Below are positions 51,829-61,091 of a DNA stretch of 64,000 bases, piece by piece; within the stretch, counting starts at the first letter, position 1; each line of letters opens with the position of its first letter. Location of the stretch: the NCBI RefSeq assembly GCF_030580955.1, contig NZ_JAUQON010000006.1:62001-126000 (forward strand). Direction: 5' to 3'. The notes under the pieces were generated by a model, which searched no databases, was not told the DNA's origin, and was given only the letters and a program-made list of their open reading frames with translations. This DNA is from Hymenobacter convexus. Its GTDB lineage: Bacteria > Bacteroidota > Bacteroidia > Cytophagales > Hymenobacteraceae. Made by a program: the position numbers and the translations under genes.

Positions 51829-53001
51829 ATGCCCACCATCCATTACCTGACCACCGCCGACGCCATTGCCACCGCGGCCGCGCATTTTGCCACCCTGCCG
51901 CGCATCGGCATCGACCTGGAGTTTGACGACATGCGCCACCGCTACGGGCGCCACTTGGCGCTCATTCAGGTGTTTGATGGGCAGGAGGTGTACCTCATCG
52001 ACCCGCTGCCGCTCACGGACATGGCCGCCGGCCTGGAGCCGCTCTTCGCGGTACTGCGCGACCCTGCCGTTGCCAAGGTGTTCCACTCCTGCAAATCCGA
52101 TATTCTGCTCCTCGACGAGGTGTTCAGCGTAAACTGCCGCAACATCGTGGATACCAGCGTGCAGTTCACGCTGCTGGCGGCCGAGGACAACAATATTTCG
52201 CTGGGCCGCCTCATTCAGGCCGAGCTGGGCTTTGAGGTGGACAAGGGTGAGCAGAAGTCGAACTGGCTGAAGCGCCCCCTCACCGAAGCCCAAAAGGAAT
52301 ACGCCGCCAACGACGTGCTCTACCTGTTTGAGCTCACCGACCGCCTCAGCGCGCGCCTGCTGGAACTGGGCCGCGCCGACTGGGCCGCCCAGGAGAACCT
52401 GGCCCTGGAGGCCGTGCGCTACGGCCGCGACGACCCCCGCCCGTGGTCGCGCAATGCGGCCAAGTACAAGATAACGCCGCAGGAAATGCCCGTTTTCCGG
52501 GAACTGTACCTGCTGCGCGACGCCGTGGCCCGGCAGCTCGACCGCCCGCCCTACCACGTACTGAGCAACGACAAGCTGGCCGAGCTGACGCGCAACCCCA
52601 TCGAAACTTCGCTGCAGCTCCGCACCGCCAACGGCCTGCACCCCGAACTGAAACGCTCGCCCTACGCCGAGCAGCTGCTGGCCATCGGCACGACCGACCT
52701 GGCTCCTGATGCCCCGCTCCCGCCCGACCAGCGCAAGTTTCCGTTCCGGCGCCGCCTGAGCGGCCCCGCTGCCACCCGCGCCGAGGCCCGCGAAACCATG
52801 CTCAACGCCATGAAAGGCCACTTGGCCACCGACCACGGCACCACCATGGCCAACATGGTGCTCAGCAACCGCCTCATCGCCGACATCATTGAGTTGGGCG
52901 CCGACGCGGCCCTGCGTCCCTGGCAGCAGCAGCTCCTGCGCGAGTCGGCCGAGCGCCACGGCGAGAGCTACGAGCAGATTGCGGCGCCGTTTCAGGCGTA
53001 G
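51829..53001 (+). CDS. rnd: Ribonuclease D
   Basis: A 390-residue 3'-5' exoribonuclease that trims tRNA and other stable RNA precursors. The DEDD active site is visible: IGIDLEFDDM (Asp, Glu), FHSCKSDILLLDEVF (Asp), and YAANDVLYLFELTDRL (Tyr, Asp). An HRDC domain follows at about 215-295 (FRELYLLRDAVARQLDRPPY ... ELTRNP). The frame extends up to 51724, but a probable -7 box TACCTTTA (51766-51773) and the family N-terminus favour the ATG at 51829. Confidence 0.92.
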   Translation: MPTIHYLTTADAIATAAAHFATLPRIGIDLEFDDMRHRYGRHLALIQVFDGQEVYLIDPLPLTDMAAGLEPLFAVLRDPAVAKVFHSCKSDILLLDEVFSVNCRNIVDTSVQFTLLAAEDNNISLGRLIQAELGFEVDKGEQKSNWLKRPLTEAQKEYAANDVLYLFELTDRLSARLLELGRADWAAQENLALEAVRYGRDDPRPWSRNAAKYKITPQEMPVFRELYLLRDAVARQLDRPPYHVLSNDKLAELTRNPIETSLQLRTANGLHPELKRSPYAEQLLAIGTTDLAPDAPLPPDQRKFPFRRRLSGPAATRAEARETMLNAMKGHLATDHGTTMANMVLSNRLIADIIELGADAALRPWQQQLLRESAERHGESYEQIAAPFQA

Positions 53002-53025
53002 TGGAGTTCCGACAATCGATGATTA

Positions 53026-53123
53026 GGACGTCATGCTGAGCGCAGCCGAAGCATCTCTACCGCAACACTAAAACTGATTAGTTACGCGGTAGAGATGCTT
53101 CGGCTGCGCTCAGCATGACGTCC
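53026..53123. repeat. REP-like inverted pair, ATGCT class (copy C, perfect)
   Basis: Two arms of 38 bases (53026-53063 and 53086-53123) are exact inverse complements, separated by 22 AT-rich bases. Each arm is also a mini-hairpin with stem ATGCT/AGCAT around the shared core, and each carries GGTAGAG outside the stem when read toward it. This is the best-preserved copy. It lies between rnd and mltG, both on the plus strand. Confidence 0.92.
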
Positions 53124-53192
53124 TTTGTTTAGCTCATTCAACTGCCCTTTGCGCCCAGCTTCCCCCACCTTTTTTCCTAACACCAACACCTG

Positions 53193-54230
53193 ATGCGGCG
53201 CGGCTGGCTTATTGGGGGACTGGTGTTGCTACTGGTGCTGCTGGCGGGCGCGTACGCGGCGTGGCGGGTGTTCTACCGCCCCAATGTGCGCGAATTTGCC
53301 GAGGGCCCGGCCTACCTCTACATCCGTACCGGTACGGGCTACGCGGCCGTGCTTGATTCGCTGCATAAATACGAGCTGCTGCTGGAACCTGCCACCTTCA
53401 AATGGGTGGCCGAAACCCACGACTACCCGCCGCACGTGCAGCCCGGCCGCTACCGCCTCGACCCCGGCATGGGCAACGGCGACCTGCTGCGCATGCTGCT
53501 GGCTGGCCGGCAGGATACGGTGAAGTTCGAATTGAACTCGTTCCATTACCTGGAGCAGCTGCCGCGCCAGGTGACGCGGCAACTGGAGGCCGATTCCTTT
53601 AAGCTGGACTTGCTGCTGGGCGACAACGCCGGGCTGCAACGCCGCTACGGCCTCGACACCGGCACCATTCGCACGATGTTCATTCCGGGCACTTACCGGC
53701 ACTTGTGGAATACCACCGCGCAGGGATTTCTGGATTCGACAGCCGCCCGCTACCGCCGGTTCTGGACGGCGCAACGCCAGGCCCGGGCCGACTCGCTGAA
53801 GATGACGCGCACCCAGGTGAGCGTGCTGGCCAGCATTGTACAGCGCGAAACGGCGCAAGCCACCGACAAGCCGCTCATTGCCGCCGTGTACCTCAACCGC
53901 CTGCGCAACGGCCAGCCCCTGCAGGCCGACCCCACCCTGCTGTGGCCCCTGCACGGCCTGGGTACCCGCAAGCGCGTGCTGAACGTGGACAAGAAAGTCG
54001 ATTCGCCTTACAATACCTACCGCCACAAGGGCCTGCCGCCCGGCCCCATCACCACGCCGCGGCCGTCGAGCCTGGATGCCGTGCTGAAACCGGCGCACAA
54101 TAAAAACCTGTTTTTCTGCGCCCGGCCCGACGGCAGCGGCTTTTCCGACTTCGCCGAAACCTACGCCCAGCACAAGCTCAACGCCCGGCGCTACCAGCGC
54201 CGCCTCGACAGCCTGGGCGTGAAGCGCTGA
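53193..54230 (+). CDS. mltG: Endolytic transglycosylase MltG
   Basis: A 345-residue membrane-anchored lytic transglycosylase that cuts nascent peptidoglycan glycan strands. One N-terminal membrane segment (about 5-25), a LysM-like region, and the YceG domain. The catalytic Glu is in LASIVQRETAQ, followed by IAAVYLNRLRNGQPLQADPT and SPYNTYRHKGLPPGPITTP, all typical. The length is usual for the family. Confidence 0.95.
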   Translation: MRRGWLIGGLVLLLVLLAGAYAAWRVFYRPNVREFAEGPAYLYIRTGTGYAAVLDSLHKYELLLEPATFKWVAETHDYPPHVQPGRYRLDPGMGNGDLLRMLLAGRQDTVKFELNSFHYLEQLPRQVTRQLEADSFKLDLLLGDNAGLQRRYGLDTGTIRTMFIPGTYRHLWNTTAQGFLDSTAARYRRFWTAQRQARADSLKMTRTQVSVLASIVQRETAQATDKPLIAAVYLNRLRNGQPLQADPTLLWPLHGLGTRKRVLNVDKKVDSPYNTYRHKGLPPGPITTPRPSSLDAVLKPAHNKNLFFCARPDGSGFSDFAETYAQHKLNARRYQRRLDSLGVKR

Positions 54231-54346
54231 GTTGGGGCCGCCCCGTAATCATTTCATAACCGGCGCAGAAGGCCCGTGCGGACGCACTGGGGAAGTTCGG
54301 TGGTTTTATGGGAGGCTGGTCGGTGGGCTGCTAGCGTTGGGCTGCG

Positions 54347-54354
54347 TACTTTTG
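54347..54354 (+). promoter_or_regulatory. -7 box before the FadL-type gene
   Basis: TACTTTTG matches TAnnTTTG exactly, 28 bases before the ATG at 54383. A TTG at the right distance upstream is not clear. Confidence 0.4.
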
Positions 54355-54382
54355 TTTCCCAATTTTCCGCAAAACCGTCCGT

Positions 54383-55627
54383 ATGCGTGCACGTCTTCTT
54401 TTTTTGCTTCCTTTCTTCTCTGGGTTGACGGCTGCGGCCAGCGGCTTCGACACCTGCCCACAGGGCGCCCGGGTGCTGGGCCTGGGCGGCGCCAGCACGG
54501 CCTACATCGGCAGCATTGCCGGCCTGAGCGTGAACCCCGGCCTGCTGAGCCAGTGGGGCGACTCGCTCACCCGCATCAGCCTGGGCGGCTTCGGCCAGAT
54601 TCGCCGCTCCTCCTTCATCGGCCAGGACACCTATAAGCGCACCGACCAGGACCTGACCGTGCTGCCCGGCGGCTACTTTTACGCCACTCGCGCCGTGAGC
54701 AAGCGCGTGAGCGTGGGCCTGGCCATTACTTCGCCCTACGGCTACCACACCAAGTGGCCCGAAAACTGGGAAGGCCGCTCCGTGATTCAGGAAAGCCAGC
54801 TCAACACCTACTTCGCCCAGCCCACGGTGGGCTTTAAGCTGAACGACAACTTCAGCGCCGGCGTGGGTTTCGTATACGCCTACGGCAAATACAGCCAGCG
54901 CCACGCCCTGGGGCAGTACGACGCCGCCAACACCAGCTACCAGCTCAGCAGCAGCGGCTCGGGCTACGGCGTGAACGTGGGCCTCTACGGCCGCTCCGGC
55001 GACAACCTGGCCTTCGGCATTAGCTACCGCAGCGGCGTGCAGCTGAAAATGAACAACGGCACCATCAGCACCAGCGGCGTGCCCGCCCGCGACGCGGGCC
55101 TGTACCCGGCCTCGGCCAACTTCAAGACCCAGATTAACCTGCCCAGCACGCTGTCGGTGGGCCTGGCCGACCGCATCACCAAGAACCTGCTGCTCACCTT
55201 CGACTTCACGCTTAGTGGCTGGAGCACCCTCGACTCGCTCAAGCTTGACGTGGCCGCCAGCGGTACGGCCCCGGCCCAGCGCCTCAACACGGCCCGCCGC
55301 TACGAAGACGCCCTGGCCTTCCGGGTAGGGGCCGAGTACCAGGCCAGCCCCAAGCTCACCCTGCTCGGCGGCCTGAACTACGACGAGTCGCCGATTCGCG
55401 ACGAGTACATCAACCCCGAGTTCATCGACGCCAACCGCCTCGGGGCGTCGGCGGGCCTCAGCTACCAGCTCACCCCCCGCTTTGCGTTGGAAGGAGCCTA
55501 CTCCTTCAGCTACGGCCAGCAGCGCCTGGCGCGGGCCAACCCGCTCAATGCCACCGTGTCGAACGTGGGCGGCTCCTACCGCACGGCCACCAGCACGGCT
55601 TCCATTGGCCTGGCGGTGGCGTTCTAA
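54383..55627 (+). CDS. Outer membrane transport protein, OmpP1/FadL family
   Basis: A 414-residue outer-membrane protein: signal peptide 1-18, N-terminal plug-like part (GARVLGLGGASTAYIGS ... NPGLLSQ), then barrel strands such as RVSVGLAITSPYG and FSAGVGFVYAYGKY, ending in Phe (GLAVAF). FadL-type channels take up long-chain fatty acids and other hydrophobic molecules. The next gene encodes an SGNH lipoprotein, a pairing repeated in other Bacteroidota, suggesting joint lipid handling. Confidence 0.92.
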   Translation: MRARLLFLLPFFSGLTAAASGFDTCPQGARVLGLGGASTAYIGSIAGLSVNPGLLSQWGDSLTRISLGGFGQIRRSSFIGQDTYKRTDQDLTVLPGGYFYATRAVSKRVSVGLAITSPYGYHTKWPENWEGRSVIQESQLNTYFAQPTVGFKLNDNFSAGVGFVYAYGKYSQRHALGQYDAANTSYQLSSSGSGYGVNVGLYGRSGDNLAFGISYRSGVQLKMNNGTISTSGVPARDAGLYPASANFKTQINLPSTLSVGLADRITKNLLLTFDFTLSGWSTLDSLKLDVAASGTAPAQRLNTARRYEDALAFRVGAEYQASPKLTLLGGLNYDESPIRDEYINPEFIDANRLGASAGLSYQLTPRFALEGAYSFSYGQQRLARANPLNATVSNVGGSYRTATSTASIGLAVAF

Positions 55628-55676
55628 GCCGCGCGGCTTCTCCTCTCAACTTTTCTTGCTGATTCCCCTTTTAGTG

Positions 55677-57086
55677 ATGAAGAATTTTTGCCTGAATTTG
55701 TGGAGCCGCGTCGGCCTGACCGCCGTGGCCACCCTGGCGCTGAATGCCTGCGCGCCGGGCCAGGACACGCCCACGCCCACCATTGGGGTGAATGTGAGCC
55801 GCTACCTGGCCGTGGGCGACAGCTACACCGCGGGGCTGAGTGCGGGCGGCCTCACGCTGGCCAGCCAGGAATATTCGTTCCCGAACCTGCTGGCCCAGCA
55901 GCTGCGGGGCGCGCAGGCCGATGCCACCTTCAGCCAGCCGCTGCTGCCGGCCGGAGCCGGCTCGGGCTATTTCAATCTGGTCGATTTCACGGCGCTGGGC
56001 TTTCCGCGCACGCGCCGCGTGCCGGGCCCGGCCGTGCGCCGCCAAGTCATCAATCCCGCAGCCTGCGGCGGCGCCGATACCGTGCGCCTGCTCACGCGCA
56101 CCGATGCGCCCAACACCCTGCCCCAGAACCTGGGCGTGCCCGGCCTGCGCCTGGGCCAGATTGAAGTGGCGGGCTTGGGCAACGAAACAACCAATGCCAC
56201 GCCCACGGGCAATTTCAACCCGTATTTCGAGCGCCTTCTGCCCGCCGCCGACCCCCGCACCTACCTGCAGGCCGTGACCGATGCCGCCGCGCCGGCCACG
56301 TTCTTCACCTACTTCATGGGCCTCGACGAAGTGCTGGTTTATGTGCGCAGCGGCGGTGAGTGCGGCCCAACGCTGAACACTGCCTACAACACCCTGCTGA
56401 AGAATAACGCCAAGAAGGTACTCGATAAGCTCACGGCGGGCGGCCGCCCGGGCATCATTGCCCGCCTGCCCGACCTGAATACGCTGCCCCTGCTGCGCCT
56501 CGGCCAGGGCCGGAACCTGGAAAAACGCCTGCAGACCAGCTTTGCCGACACCGCGTCGCTGTACATTCAGGACCCTTTCGGCACCGTGGGCATGCGCATC
56601 ACCGACGCCAGCTACGTACTGGCAACGACTATCCCGCGCATTGGCCGGCTCACGCCGGTGGTGGTCGGCACCACTACCCTCATGCTGCCCTACGGCCGCG
56701 ATATTCGCAACCCGATTCGCGATGCCGACGTGATGGATTACGACGAGATGAGCCGCATTAATGACGTTGTAAGCCGGTACAACACCGCCCTGAACGATTT
56801 GGCGACTACTACCTATAAAATGCCCATTATCGATTCCAGCACCAAGTCCAGCACGCTGGATTTGAATGTGGCAATGCCGGACTACGTGGGCAGTGCGATT
56901 TCGGTGGGCGGCGTGCTGTACTCGGCCGAGCCGGTGCGTGGCAACTTTTTCTCGCTGGATTACTACACTCCGACGCCCCGCGGCAATGCCTTGATAGCCA
57001 ACGCCTTCATTTCGGCCATCAACAAAGCCTACAAGGCCAATATTCCGGCCATCGACGCCAACAGCCTGCCGTCCGTAGCCCAGTAA
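55677..57086 (+). CDS. SGNH/GDSL hydrolase-like lipoprotein
   Basis: A 469-residue lipoprotein: lipobox ending in C25 (LALNAC), GDS block YLAVGDSYTAG with nucleophile S49, and the end block SLDYYTPTPRGNALIANAF. In relatives this end block reads DGVHPTPRG, with the catalytic Asp and His; here the Asp (D428) remains but the His position is T431. The protein may be inactive or use another base. The open frame reaches back to 55482 inside the FadL gene, but the ATG at 55677 opens the signal peptide. Confidence 0.85.
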   Translation: MKNFCLNLWSRVGLTAVATLALNACAPGQDTPTPTIGVNVSRYLAVGDSYTAGLSAGGLTLASQEYSFPNLLAQQLRGAQADATFSQPLLPAGAGSGYFNLVDFTALGFPRTRRVPGPAVRRQVINPAACGGADTVRLLTRTDAPNTLPQNLGVPGLRLGQIEVAGLGNETTNATPTGNFNPYFERLLPAADPRTYLQAVTDAAAPATFFTYFMGLDEVLVYVRSGGECGPTLNTAYNTLLKNNAKKVLDKLTAGGRPGIIARLPDLNTLPLLRLGQGRNLEKRLQTSFADTASLYIQDPFGTVGMRITDASYVLATTIPRIGRLTPVVVGTTTLMLPYGRDIRNPIRDADVMDYDEMSRINDVVSRYNTALNDLATTTYKMPIIDSSTKSSTLDLNVAMPDYVGSAISVGGVLYSAEPVRGNFFSLDYYTPTPRGNALIANAFISAINKAYKANIPAIDANSLPSVAQ

Positions 57087-57139
57087 CCTGGGCCGCGAGG
57101 GCGCCAGATGTTTCCTCGGCTATTTGCACTTCCAGAACG

Positions 57140-57168
57140 TGTCCCCCGGAGCGGTGCTTCGGGGGACA
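57140..57168 (+). terminator. Terminator after the SGNH gene
   Basis: TGTCCCCCG (57140-57148) pairs with CGGGGGACA (57160-57168) around an 11-base loop, followed by TTGTTTAT. Lies between convergent genes. Confidence 0.85.
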
Positions 57169-57175
57169 TTGTTTA

Positions 57176-58702
57176 TCAGCGCAGCCGGTAGAGCCGCAAG
57201 GGCAGCGAGTCGGCGGCCGCGGCGCTGCTGGCGGCCAGCGTTTCGGCGAAACCCCGGCCGGTGTATTCGGAATGCTCCAGAAACAGCAGCGGCTGCTGCA
57301 GCTGCGGGGCCGGCCAGGCCGCCACGGGCGTTTGCCGGCGCAGCGAGTCGAAATGCGCCACACCGGCCACGCGCCAGTAGCTATCGAGCAACACGTAGTC
57401 GTAGCCCTGCGCCCGCAAGCGGGCCAGCATTTTTTCGTCGTTGACGACGGTTAGCGTTTCACTTTCGGCCAGAAAAGGCGCCAGCCCCAACCCCACGGTG
57501 CTGGCCACTTTGTGAGTGCCGTGCTCCCACAGCCACGCCGCTACCTGCGCGTAGGGCGTGGGCAGCGAGGTGTAGATTGCGCGCTGGATGTGCCGCACAT
57601 TCAGCCCCGCCGCCACCGCCAACAGGCCAAGCAGTGCCCACCCCGGCAGCACCCGCCGCCCAGCCAACACGGCCAGCGCCGCCAGCGGCAGCAAGGCAAA
57701 CAACAGCCCGCGCGGGGCCTTTAGCAGCAGCGACATGCCCGCCAGCAGGCACACCACCCAAAACAGCAGATACGGCAGCAGCGGCCAGGGCCCGATGCCA
57801 GGGCGCCAGCCGCCGCGCCACCCGCGCCACGCCAGCCACGCCGCCACCCCGAGGCCCAGCAGCAGCAGCGGCGACTCAAATTCGGCCAGGTAGCGCAGGT
57901 AGTAAAGAAAATCGGGTTTGATGGTGGCCTGGCGGCCCGCCACGTTGGCCGCCACGGGCACCACCGTGCGCACGTAGAACGCCAGCCAGCGGTACCAGGG
58001 CAGCCCTACCGCCACGCCCAGCGCCCCAAACAGCACGTAGGGCGTGGCCAGTACGGCCAGCACCCGCACCCACACCCACACCCAGCGTGCCCGCCACAGT
58101 CCATCGGTCCGCAGCAGCTCCAGTACCAGTAAAATGGGCAGCGTAAACAGAAATTTGTAGCTAAAGCTGAGCCCCAGCGCCAGCCATGCGGCCACACGCA
58201 CCAGCGCCGCCGGGTTGGGCCGCTCCAGCCGGGCAAAATGGCTTTGCAGCAGCCCCGCGCACAGCAGCAGGCTAATGGAATTGGGCGTGAAATCGCGCCC
58301 CGCAAAGGTGAGCAGCAGCCCGGTGCCGGCCAGTAGCGTGAGGCCGGCCGTTTCGGGGCCCGTAAGCCGGGCCTGCCGGCTCACCCAGGCGGCGAAGAAG
58401 CCCAGGCCCGCTACCCCCAGCAGCGCGTTGATGGTTTGAAACACCAGAAAGCTGCGGGTAAAAAGCGCCACTAATGCGTATGAAAGCAGAAACGCCGGGC
58501 AGCCGGGCATAAACAGCCGCGAGAAATCGCCGTGCGTGAGGGCCTGCACGGCCTGCCAGTTGCGCACCGAGTCGTAGTCGGGCGCACCGGCTTCGGGCAG
58601 ACGCCAGAGACGCAGCACGGCCACCGCGAGCAGGGCCGCCAGCAGCCACAGGCGGTGGCTTGGCGGCGGAGGCGCGTTATTTGTGGCGGGACGGGGAGAC
58701 AT
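57176..58702 (-). CDS. GT-C/ArnT-like multi-pass glycosyltransferase
   Basis: A 508-residue membrane protein with about eleven hydrophobic segments. The first periplasmic loop has PEAGAPDYDSVRNWQAVQ, with acidic residues at the place of the catalytic Asp of GT-C (ArnT/PMT, family 39-like) glycosyltransferases; the C-terminal domain is soluble. These enzymes use polyprenyl-linked sugars. Acceptor and donor unknown. The open frame extends to 58822, but the ATG at 58702 is the better start; it is divergent from the response regulator gene (73 bases apart). Confidence 0.75.
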   Translation of the reverse strand: MSPRPATNNAPPPPSHRLWLLAALLAVAVLRLWRLPEAGAPDYDSVRNWQAVQALTHGDFSRLFMPGCPAFLLSYALVALFTRSFLVFQTINALLGVAGLGFFAAWVSRQARLTGPETAGLTLLAGTGLLLTFAGRDFTPNSISLLLCAGLLQSHFARLERPNPAALVRVAAWLALGLSFSYKFLFTLPILLVLELLRTDGLWRARWVWVWVRVLAVLATPYVLFGALGVAVGLPWYRWLAFYVRTVVPVAANVAGRQATIKPDFLYYLRYLAEFESPLLLLGLGVAAWLAWRGWRGGWRPGIGPWPLLPYLLFWVVCLLAGMSLLLKAPRGLLFALLPLAALAVLAGRRVLPGWALLGLLAVAAGLNVRHIQRAIYTSLPTPYAQVAAWLWEHGTHKVASTVGLGLAPFLAESETLTVVNDEKMLARLRAQGYDYVLLDSYWRVAGVAHFDSLRRQTPVAAWPAPQLQQPLLFLEHSEYTGRGFAETLAASSAAAADSLPLRLYRLR

Positions 58703-58775
58703 AAGCAGGCTGAATGCGGGCTGGCGCGAAGGTCGGCAGCCCCCGCTGAACATTCCTCCCCGGTCTCGCTTTGCT

Positions 58776-59450
58776 ATGAACATTCTGCTGGTAGAAGACG
58801 ACCCGCGCCTCTCCGCCCTCATCCGACGGGGGCTGGAAGAAGAGCAGCTGACCGTGGCCGTGGCCCAGGACGGGCAGACCGGTCAGGAAATGGCCCTCAC
58901 CCAGCCCTTCGACCTCATCATTCTTGATGTGCTGCTGCCCCAGCGCAGCGGCCTGGAGGTGCTGGCCGCCATCCGAGAGCAAAATGCCGAGGTGCCCGTG
59001 CTCATGCTCACGGCCCTGGGCACCACCACCGACAAGCTCAACGGCTTCGGTGGCGGCGCCGATGACTACCTGGTGAAACCCTTCGATTTTGCCGAGCTGG
59101 TGGCCCGGGTGCGCGCCCTCACCCGGCGTGGCAACCCCCACCCCAAGGGCTCCCGCCTCACCTTTGCCGATGTGGTGCTCGACATCCCCAGCCGCACCGT
59201 GACGCGGGCCGGCCAGCCCCTGCGCCTCACCACCCGCGAGTTCAACCTGCTGGAGCTGCTGCTCCGCCACCCCGGCCGGGTGCTCAGCCGCAGCCAGATT
59301 GCCGAGCACGGCTGGGACGAGGCCTTCGACGCGGGCAGCAATGTCATTGATGTGTACGTGAGCTACTTGCGTAAAAAAGTTGACCAGGGATTTGCCACCA
59401 AGCTCATCCATACGGTGACGGGGGCGGGCTACGTGCTGCGGCAGGAATAG
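58776..59450 (+). CDS. OmpR-family response regulator
   Basis: A 224-residue regulator. The receiver domain has acidic residues D8 and D9, the phospho-acceptor D51 (LIILDVLLP), the Thr in MLTALG, and the Lys in YLVKPF. The DNA-binding winged helix (LTTREFNLLELLLRHPGRVLSRSQI ... VIDVYVSYLRKKVD) completes it. It is followed, after repeat copy D, by a histidine kinase gene, its likely partner. The in-frame extension to 58683 is not used. Confidence 0.94.
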   Translation: MNILLVEDDPRLSALIRRGLEEEQLTVAVAQDGQTGQEMALTQPFDLIILDVLLPQRSGLEVLAAIREQNAEVPVLMLTALGTTTDKLNGFGGGADDYLVKPFDFAELVARVRALTRRGNPHPKGSRLTFADVVLDIPSRTVTRAGQPLRLTTREFNLLELLLRHPGRVLSRSQIAEHGWDEAFDAGSNVIDVYVSYLRKKVDQGFATKLIHTVTGAGYVLRQE

Positions 59451-59471
59451 GCGAGTTTGAACAAAACCAGC

Positions 59472-59562
59472 ACGTCATGCAGAGCGCAGCGAAGCATCTT
59501 TACCTCAATAGTAACCGATTGCATTGCGCGGTAGAGATGCTTCGCTGCGCTCAGCATGACGC
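59472..59562. repeat. REP-like inverted pair, ATGCT class (copy D)
   Basis: Arms at about 59472-59506 and 59528-59562. The right arm has stem ATGCT/AGCAT and GGTAGAG. The left arm has ATGCA/AGCAT, keeping four of five pairs. It separates the response regulator gene from its kinase gene, an unusual place for an insertion within a likely operon. Confidence 0.85.
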
Positions 59563-59604
59563 GCTGGCTATTTCTCTTTTTCAATACCTCATCCCCTCCC
59601 ACCC

Positions 59605-60972
59605 ATGACCATTCGTAATCGCCTCATCTGGCTGTTTGTGGGGCTGGTGGGTTTTATTCTCCTTATCGTGCTCACCACGGCGTTTCTGCTGCAGCACGAC
59701 TACAGCCAACGCGAGTTTCGGCAGCGCCTGCGCGACCGAGCGGAGGTAGCGGCCTACATTTTCCTGGAAAAAGACGAGTTGCGCAGCTCCATCTTTCAGG
59801 AATTTCAGAAGCGCTACCAACGCACCCTCACCGAAGAAATCATTCAGATTTACGACACCACCGGCGAGGTGCGCTTCGTGCGCGAAGACGCCCGCCTGGA
59901 AGTACCGCCCGCGGTGCTGGCCCGCATTGTGGAAGGGCACGAAGAGTATTTCACCGACGGCTCGCGGCAGGCCGTGGGCATTTTCTACCGCGACAACCAG
60001 GGCTCCTTCGTGGTGGTGGCCGGCGCCGAAAACCTGTATGGCCAGGCCCGCCTGCGCTACCTGGCCACCATTTTGGCCTCGTTGTTTGTGCTGAGCCTGC
60101 TGCTGATTTACGGCGTGGGGCGGGTGTTTGCGGGCCGGGCGCTGGCGCCCATTTCCGCCATCAACGACCAAATGGAGCGCATCACCGCCCACGACCTACA
60201 CCTGCGCGTGGCCGAGGGACTATCGAACCGCGAGAAGGACGAGCTGTCGCGCCTGGCGCACACGTTCAACCGCCTCCTCGACCGACTCGAAGGCAGCTTC
60301 GAGGCCCAGCGGGCCTTCGTGCGCTACGCCTCGCACGAGCTACGCACGCCGCTGGCCGCCAGCATTGGCGAGGCCCAGCTGGCCCTGGCCCGCGAGCGGG
60401 AGCCGGCCGCCTACCGTGCCGCCCTGCACGATATGCTGGCCGACCTCACCCAACTCAACCAGCTCCTCAACCACCTGCTGGAACTGGCCCAGGCCGACGT
60501 GCACCTGCCCGAATACGACGCCTGCATCCGCGTCGACGAGCTGCTGGCCGAGGCTTGCGCGGCCGTGGAGCCCGCCCAGCGCCCGCGCTTGCAGGTGCAC
60601 ACCGGCCGCCTGCCCGCCGAGCCCGAGCAGCTGGAGCTCACCGGCAACCGCACGCTGCTCATCCGCGCGCTCAGCAACCTGCTGGAAAACGCGCTGAAGT
60701 ACTCGGCACCCCAGCCGGTGCAGGTGGCGCTGGCCTACGCGCCCGGCGAGGTGCAGCTCCGCATCCGCGACGAAGGCATTGGCATTGCGGAGGCCGACCT
60801 GCCCCAAGTGTCCGAGCCGTTTTTCCGGGCGGCCAATGCGCGTCTCGTGGCCGGGCATGGCGTGGGCCTCGCGCTGGCCCGCAAAATCATCGAGCAGCAC
60901 GGCGGTCAGCTGCACCTGAGCTCGCAGCTTGGGCACGGCACAACGGTAGTGGTGCAGCTGCCCACGGCGTAG
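59605..60972 (+). CDS. Sensor histidine kinase
   Basis: A 455-residue kinase: membrane segments at about 9-29 and 155-175 around an extracytoplasmic sensor of about 125 residues, HAMP domain (AINDQMERITAHDLHLRV), HisKA domain with H244 in YASHELRTPLAASIGEAQ, N box (LSNLLENALKYS), and G boxes (DEGIGIAEADL, GHGVGLALARKI). It probably phosphorylates the regulator encoded at 58776. Repeat copy D sits between the two genes. Confidence 0.94.
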   Translation: MTIRNRLIWLFVGLVGFILLIVLTTAFLLQHDYSQREFRQRLRDRAEVAAYIFLEKDELRSSIFQEFQKRYQRTLTEEIIQIYDTTGEVRFVREDARLEVPPAVLARIVEGHEEYFTDGSRQAVGIFYRDNQGSFVVVAGAENLYGQARLRYLATILASLFVLSLLLIYGVGRVFAGRALAPISAINDQMERITAHDLHLRVAEGLSNREKDELSRLAHTFNRLLDRLEGSFEAQRAFVRYASHELRTPLAASIGEAQLALAREREPAAYRAALHDMLADLTQLNQLLNHLLELAQADVHLPEYDACIRVDELLAEACAAVEPAQRPRLQVHTGRLPAEPEQLELTGNRTLLIRALSNLLENALKYSAPQPVQVALAYAPGEVQLRIRDEGIGIAEADLPQVSEPFFRAANARLVAGHGVGLALARKIIEQHGGQLHLSSQLGHGTTVVVQLPTA

Positions 60973-61091
60973 AGGCAATTCCTACCGGGGACGCCCCCGC
61001 TCTTACGCCACCTTTGTAAATTTTAAGGCTTTCTAATCACATTTTAATACCTCGCCAGTAGTCTTGCGGCTGTCATCATTGCCGCACTACT

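Noticed and set aside
54232..54636. 134-residue frame beginning in the mltG-FadL gap
   Set aside because: It runs out of frame into the FadL gene, and its product is Gly/Arg/Pro-rich noise.
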